Assembly: GCA_027063755.1 (NCBI GenBank)
Contig: JAMORD010000074.1
Location: forward strand, 1-8,769
Direction of reading: 5' to 3'
DNA from: a bacterium
GTDB taxonomy: Bacteria > Coprothermobacterota > Coprothermobacteria > Coprothermobacterales > JAADFF01
Length of the DNA: 8,769 bases
Numbering within the stretch: position 1 is the stretch's first letter; each line of letters starts with the position of its first letter. Shown here piece after piece: positions 5,707-8,769 of this stretch. The notes beneath the pieces were generated by a model. That model worked only from the letters and a program-made list of their open reading frames with translations. It ran no database searches and was not told where the DNA came from. Made by a program: the position numbers and the translations under genes.

Positions 5707-8509
5707 TTTTGATAACCTCCGATGCCATATTGAAAACATTTCTGGTAATGTGATAAATAAGAGCGTCATCTCTATCGGCAACCACCTTAGGGGGCTCAAC
5801 CATAGTAAATACATGTATCTGTCCGGGTACCTTCTCTAAAAGAAGTCTGAGTAGCTTACCAAAGTTTACTTTATCAAGATTTGTTTGGGCCTCATCTATC
5901 ATAAGAAAATGTACATCACCTGTTTTAACCATCCATGCAGCAAGATACAAACTAAATGCTACCAAAACCCCCTCACCACCAGACAGACGCATAACATCGT
6001 AGTCATTCCATACCCCGTCTCTTGAACGAATAGATACCATAACATCCCCCACTGTCTTGGGGGCTTCTGTATCTATGTGTATCTCTATTTTCCCATCAAA
6101 GCCAAATGTTGAAAGGAAGTCAGAGAATATATCGGTTATCTTAACTTGTATCTGCTTAATAGAATCTATGAGATTTTTCTTCATATGCATTAGGTCATTT
6201 AGTGCCTCTGCCTGCCATTTTTCTACCTCTTCAAACCGCCTTTTCATATTTTCTACAGTCTTTTTCATCTCTTCATATCTATCTGTAACATCCTCAACCT
6301 CTCCCATGCCCTGTAACTTCGCCTCCAAAATGGCAATCTGCCTATCTATAGACAGAACAGACATATCTCCATCATAAGCAGCTGCCTCCTCAAGGAGAGA
6401 CTTATCATAAACACTGAGTTTGGCAGAAATGGCAAGCATTTTATCTTTCAGCGTCAACATATCTCTCTTCATCTTGGAAACAACACCCTTCAGCTTTGTA
6501 ATATCCTTTTCCAGATAACGCTTGTCGGTTGTGGCAGAAGACAATCTTGCAACAATATCTTCTACTTTCTTTTTATCGGGTGTATCCCTCTTTATTGTTT
6601 CAAGCTGCTGATACAGTCTGTCTCTACGCTTCTTCAACGACAAAAACCTCATATATTTTAATGTCTGCTCGGCAAGTTCTTTATCGTGCTTCAATACTTC
6701 AACCTTGCTATCCAAACGGCGAATCTCTTCAATAATTTTAGAGACATCTGGCATAGAGCGAAGTTTATCTTCCAAAGAGCGTATATCTGTCTGCACAAAT
6801 CTCACACGATCTTGATACCTAACATATGCTTTATGCTGTACCTGAAGCTGCCTATACTCTTTTTCCATTGTCTCAAGTTTGGCTTCAAGCTCATCTGTTT
6901 CAATGTGATCTATCTGCTCTGAAGACAATGCAAGCTGAAGTCCACTACCAGGATCCTCCCATATACCCCACCAATCCCACATCTCATCTTCAGCAATGGC
7001 AAGTGCTCCCTTAGAACGAACTTCATCTGCCATTTGCCTACTTTCCACTACATACACACGACTCAACAACAAGGCTATAACTTCATCATCGGTTTCAACA
7101 AACTCTATTAAAGATGGATAAGGTAAAGAAGGTGTATTTTCTAAGGGAGCAATGTCCTTATCTATAAATAGTGCAAGCACCTTAGAAATAACTGGAGCAT
7201 ATCGTTCATCTTTTACAACAACAGGACTCTGTTTCAGTTTAGCCTGCCACCGCTTATACCGCTCTTTTATATCATCAATACGCCTCTTCAAAGAGGAAAT
7301 ATCCTCTGCAAGTTGTGACATCATGTCTTCGTCAACCGGTTCTGGGGCATCTTGTATTAGTTTTTGTAGTTCTTCTCTCCGCTCATCAAGCAAGCGGGCA
7401 ATAGATTCCCTTTGTCCTTTGACCGTCTCCTGTTTACCCTTTAACGTATTCTTCTTTCGTAAGAGAGATTTGATCTGTTCTTCTATCTTGGATATTTCTG
7501 TTTCAAGTTGTGGAATTGTCAAAGGCATATACTTATCGTCTACTGGTTCTTTAACATCTCCCAATTCTTTTAACTGTCCTTCTACTTTTCCTATATCAGC
7601 AAGAACACGGTTCTTTTTGATCTCAAATGTCTCAACAGCTTCGGTTAGTTTCTTATACTCTTTAGAAAGCAACTTTTCCGTCTTCTCTGTCTCTGCAAGG
7701 AGAACTTCTTTTTCTTTTAGCTCTTTTACCATTTGCTTATGTTTCCTACACAAACTGCCATATTCAGATGCCAGTTCACGTAGCTGTTGTACAAAAGATG
7801 CTGCCCTGACAACTTTCTTTAGCGTTTTTAATTTCTCTATCTCTTCCCTAACAGTCTTATACTCCAAAAAGCGTTCATACTGTGTTTTTATTAGCTCAAA
7901 GTTTCTTGAAACATCAATGAGGTCTAATTTTGCTTCTTTGTATATCTCCATAACTCTATCGTAGTCTAACTTTTTCTCTTCCAGCACACCAATGAAATCT
8001 CTAATCCCCATAAGATCCATAAGGGCCGTAAAGCGTCTGCGTCTATGTTCCGAAATACCTCTTTTCTTAATGTGTTCTTCAACGGCAGAACGAAACGGTA
8101 ATGGAATGGATCCCATCTGAATAAAAACCTGATTAGGAGAAGCACCTATGGACGCAAAATACTCACTAAGACGGGTATGTGATATGCGTTTTCCATCTTC
8201 ACCTATACGATAATGTGCCTTTTTACCAATCTGCTTTTCAAGATGTACATGAAGTACATCACTACGGGGAACAAGCGAAGATGTCACATCAGAAACATCA
8301 AATATCCCCTCCACCTCCAAAACTTCTTCTCCCATACGGATATCCCCATCTTCTGGCTCCATACCCACAAGAAACAATAGTGCACGGGCAATAGTCGTTT
8401 TACCCGAACCATTCAGACCATAGTAGTAAATTAGCTTTGCGTCTTGATAATCTAGTATTGCCTCCACATAAGAACGCACATTTCTCAACTTAAGTTTCTT
8501 CGGTCTCAC
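5699..8509 (-). CDS. SMC-type coiled-coil ATPase (MukB/MksB/condensin-like)
   Basis: This 936-residue protein is an SMC/Rad50-superfamily ATPase, the class that folds, links or repairs DNA. The Walker A is GLNGSGKT (31-38), the Q-loop Gln131 lies in NQVFIQMG, the ABC signature is LSGGE (842-846), and Walker B ends in D872-E873, followed by AQTNLD (874-879). The H-loop has no histidine (FTMVEP). Charged coiled-coil arms run about 165-425 and 535-795. Between them, about 429-530, is a small hinge-like domain: DERYAPVISKVL resembles the start of an SMC hinge, and PSLIEFVETDDEV...LLLSRVYVVES...ALAIAEDE resembles its second half. It is shorter than canonical Smc (about 1180) and MukB (about 1480). 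Walker B followed by Ala (DEA) recalls MukB as I remember it. The GTG start at 8509 has GGGAGGG seven bases upstream; a TTG at 8524 in the same frame would contain that site. It overlaps the preceding gene by 20 bp and the next by 8 bp. Confidence 0.93.
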   Translation of the reverse strand: MRPKKLKLRNVRSYVEAILDYQDAKLIYYYGLNGSGKTTIARALLFLVGMEPEDGDIRMGEEVLEVEGIFDVSDVTSSLVPRSDVLHVHLEKQIGKKAHYRIGEDGKRISHTRLSEYFASIGASPNQVFIQMGSIPLPFRSAVEEHIKKRGISEHRRRRFTALMDLMGIRDFIGVLEEKKLDYDRVMEIYKEAKLDLIDVSRNFELIKTQYERFLEYKTVREEIEKLKTLKKVVRAASFVQQLRELASEYGSLCRKHKQMVKELKEKEVLLAETEKTEKLLSKEYKKLTEAVETFEIKKNRVLADIGKVEGQLKELGDVKEPVDDKYMPLTIPQLETEISKIEEQIKSLLRKKNTLKGKQETVKGQRESIARLLDERREELQKLIQDAPEPVDEDMMSQLAEDISSLKRRIDDIKERYKRWQAKLKQSPVVVKDERYAPVISKVLALFIDKDIAPLENTPSLPYPSLIEFVETDDEVIALLLSRVYVVESRQMADEVRSKGALAIAEDEMWDWWGIWEDPGSGLQLALSSEQIDHIETDELEAKLETMEKEYRQLQVQHKAYVRYQDRVRFVQTDIRSLEDKLRSMPDVSKIIEEIRRLDSKVEVLKHDKELAEQTLKYMRFLSLKKRRDRLYQQLETIKRDTPDKKKVEDIVARLSSATTDKRYLEKDITKLKGVVSKMKRDMLTLKDKMLAISAKLSVYDKSLLEEAAAYDGDMSVLSIDRQIAILEAKLQGMGEVEDVTDRYEEMKKTVENMKRRFEEVEKWQAEALNDLMHMKKNLIDSIKQIQVKITDIFSDFLSTFGFDGKIEIHIDTEAPKTVGDVMVSIRSRDGVWNDYDVMRLSGGEGVLVAFSLYLAAWMVKTGDVHFLMIDEAQTNLDKVNFGKLLRLLLEKVPGQIHVFTMVEPPKVVADRDDALIYHITRNVFNMASEVIKIE
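5715..5720 (-). promoter_or_regulatory. Ribosome binding site of the kleisin-like gene
   Basis: GGAGGT on the minus strand, eight bases before TTG at 5706 and inside the last codons of the SMC gene. It decides the start and implies coupled translation. Confidence 0.7.
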
Positions 8510-8769
8510 TATTATCCCTCCCAATTAGACGCCTAACTGATTCTTCACTAGCCCCCTGCCATACATCTCTCATGCTATTAGCTACCTTAGAGGTATCAAC
8601 AAGTCTTCTTAACAAGGCTGTAGGTCTAACAAAGACAAATCCTGTTTCCTCGTCATATTTTGTATGAATAAGTCCATAATCCTCCAGCTTGGCAATAAAC
8701 TTTTTTAGAGAAAGATTGTCTTTTACAATTCCTTTCTCTGAAAGCATATGAATTACATCTTCTGCAGAC
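8490..8769 (-). CDS. C-terminal part of a winged-helix-like protein upstream of the SMC gene
   Basis: The frame is open through the right edge, so the 92 visible residues are the C-terminus of a longer protein; the ATG at 8747 need not be its start. Helix-helix-wing character is visible: AEDVIHMLSEKGIV, then LSLKKFIAKLEDYGLI as a candidate recognition helix, then a beta-wing with HTKYDEETGFVFVRPT. A polar helical tail follows, ending in an acidic DNSETEET. Its stop lies 20 bp inside the SMC gene, so the two are probably co-translated. Winged-helix partners (MukE, MksE, JetB, ScpB) commonly neighbour SMC genes, so such a role is the leading guess, but no family-specific motif is seen. A DNA-binding regulator is an alternative. 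Confidence 0.65.
   Translation of the reverse strand, partial: SAEDVIHMLSEKGIVKDNLSLKKFIAKLEDYGLIHTKYDEETGFVFVRPTALLRRLVDTSKVANSMRDVWQGASEESVRRLIGRDNSETEET
8516..8522 (-). promoter_or_regulatory. Ribosome binding site of the SMC gene
   Basis: GGGAGGG on the minus strand, inside the end of the upstream gene, lies seven bases before GTG at 8509. Because it overlaps codons 1-3 of the longer TTG-started frame, it argues for the shorter 936-residue protein. Confidence 0.75.

Noticed and set aside
7152-7964. A 270-codon open frame on the plus strand rich in Ser and Phe
   Set aside because: It lies wholly antisense to the SMC coiled coil; its Ser/Phe bias is what a Lys/Glu/Arg-rich coiled coil gives on the opposite strand, and it has no ribosome site or known motif.
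8242-8260. 7-bp inverted repeat GATGTAC/GTACATC
   Set aside because: Repeats of this size are expected several times by chance in a window of this length, and it lies within SMC coding sequence.
4507-8769. A definite Wadjet (JetABCD) defence system
   Set aside because: No JetD-like nuclease is present in the window, the SMC is shorter than typical JetC, and the gene order differs; only a general resemblance can be claimed.

Overview
The window looks bacterial. It carries an EF4/LepA gene, a CoaBC fusion, Shine-Dalgarno sites 5-8 nt before nearly every start, and a tRNA whose CCA is encoded in the DNA. Ile is often ATA and Arg often AGA/AGG, and base composition by eye is moderately AT-rich. 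This would suit a small-genome or thermophilic lineage, but I cannot name a phylum. Coding is extremely dense: no gap exceeds about 45 bp, and most neighbouring genes overlap.

Region 1 (1-3979, minus strand) is a housekeeping operon transcribed coaBC -> lepA -> hemW. CoaBC makes 4'-phosphopantetheine for coenzyme A. EF4/LepA is a ribosomal GTPase. HemW is a radical-SAM heme chaperone whose C-terminus runs off the window at position 1. coaBC and lepA overlap by 17 bp. lepA and hemW share a TTGA stop/start. Inside hemW lies a perfect 14-bp inverted repeat with a 1-nt centre (827-855).

Region 2 (3980-4494) has a 43-bp divergent gap, then a plus-strand PadR-type regulator. This ends one base short of the encoded CCA of a minus-strand tRNA-Ser(CGA). 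The tRNA has its own extended -10 promoter, which overlaps the stop codon of the gene upstream of it.

Region 3 (4507-8769, minus strand) is the most interesting part. It is a tightly coupled three-gene cluster: (a) the C-terminal end of a winged-helix-like protein entering at the right edge, (b) a 936-residue SMC-type ATPase with full head motifs, two long coiled-coil arms and an unusually small hinge, and (c) a 399-residue helical protein with an N-terminal winged-helix-like region. The layout resembles MukBEF/MksBEF/Wadjet condensins, which pair an SMC with a kleisin and a winged-helix partner, but the order here would be E-B-F rather than the usual F-E-B. The SMC assignment is firm. The kleisin and MukE-like assignments are inference from size, layout and context. 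The cluster may be a divergent chromosome-organising or plasmid-defence condensin.
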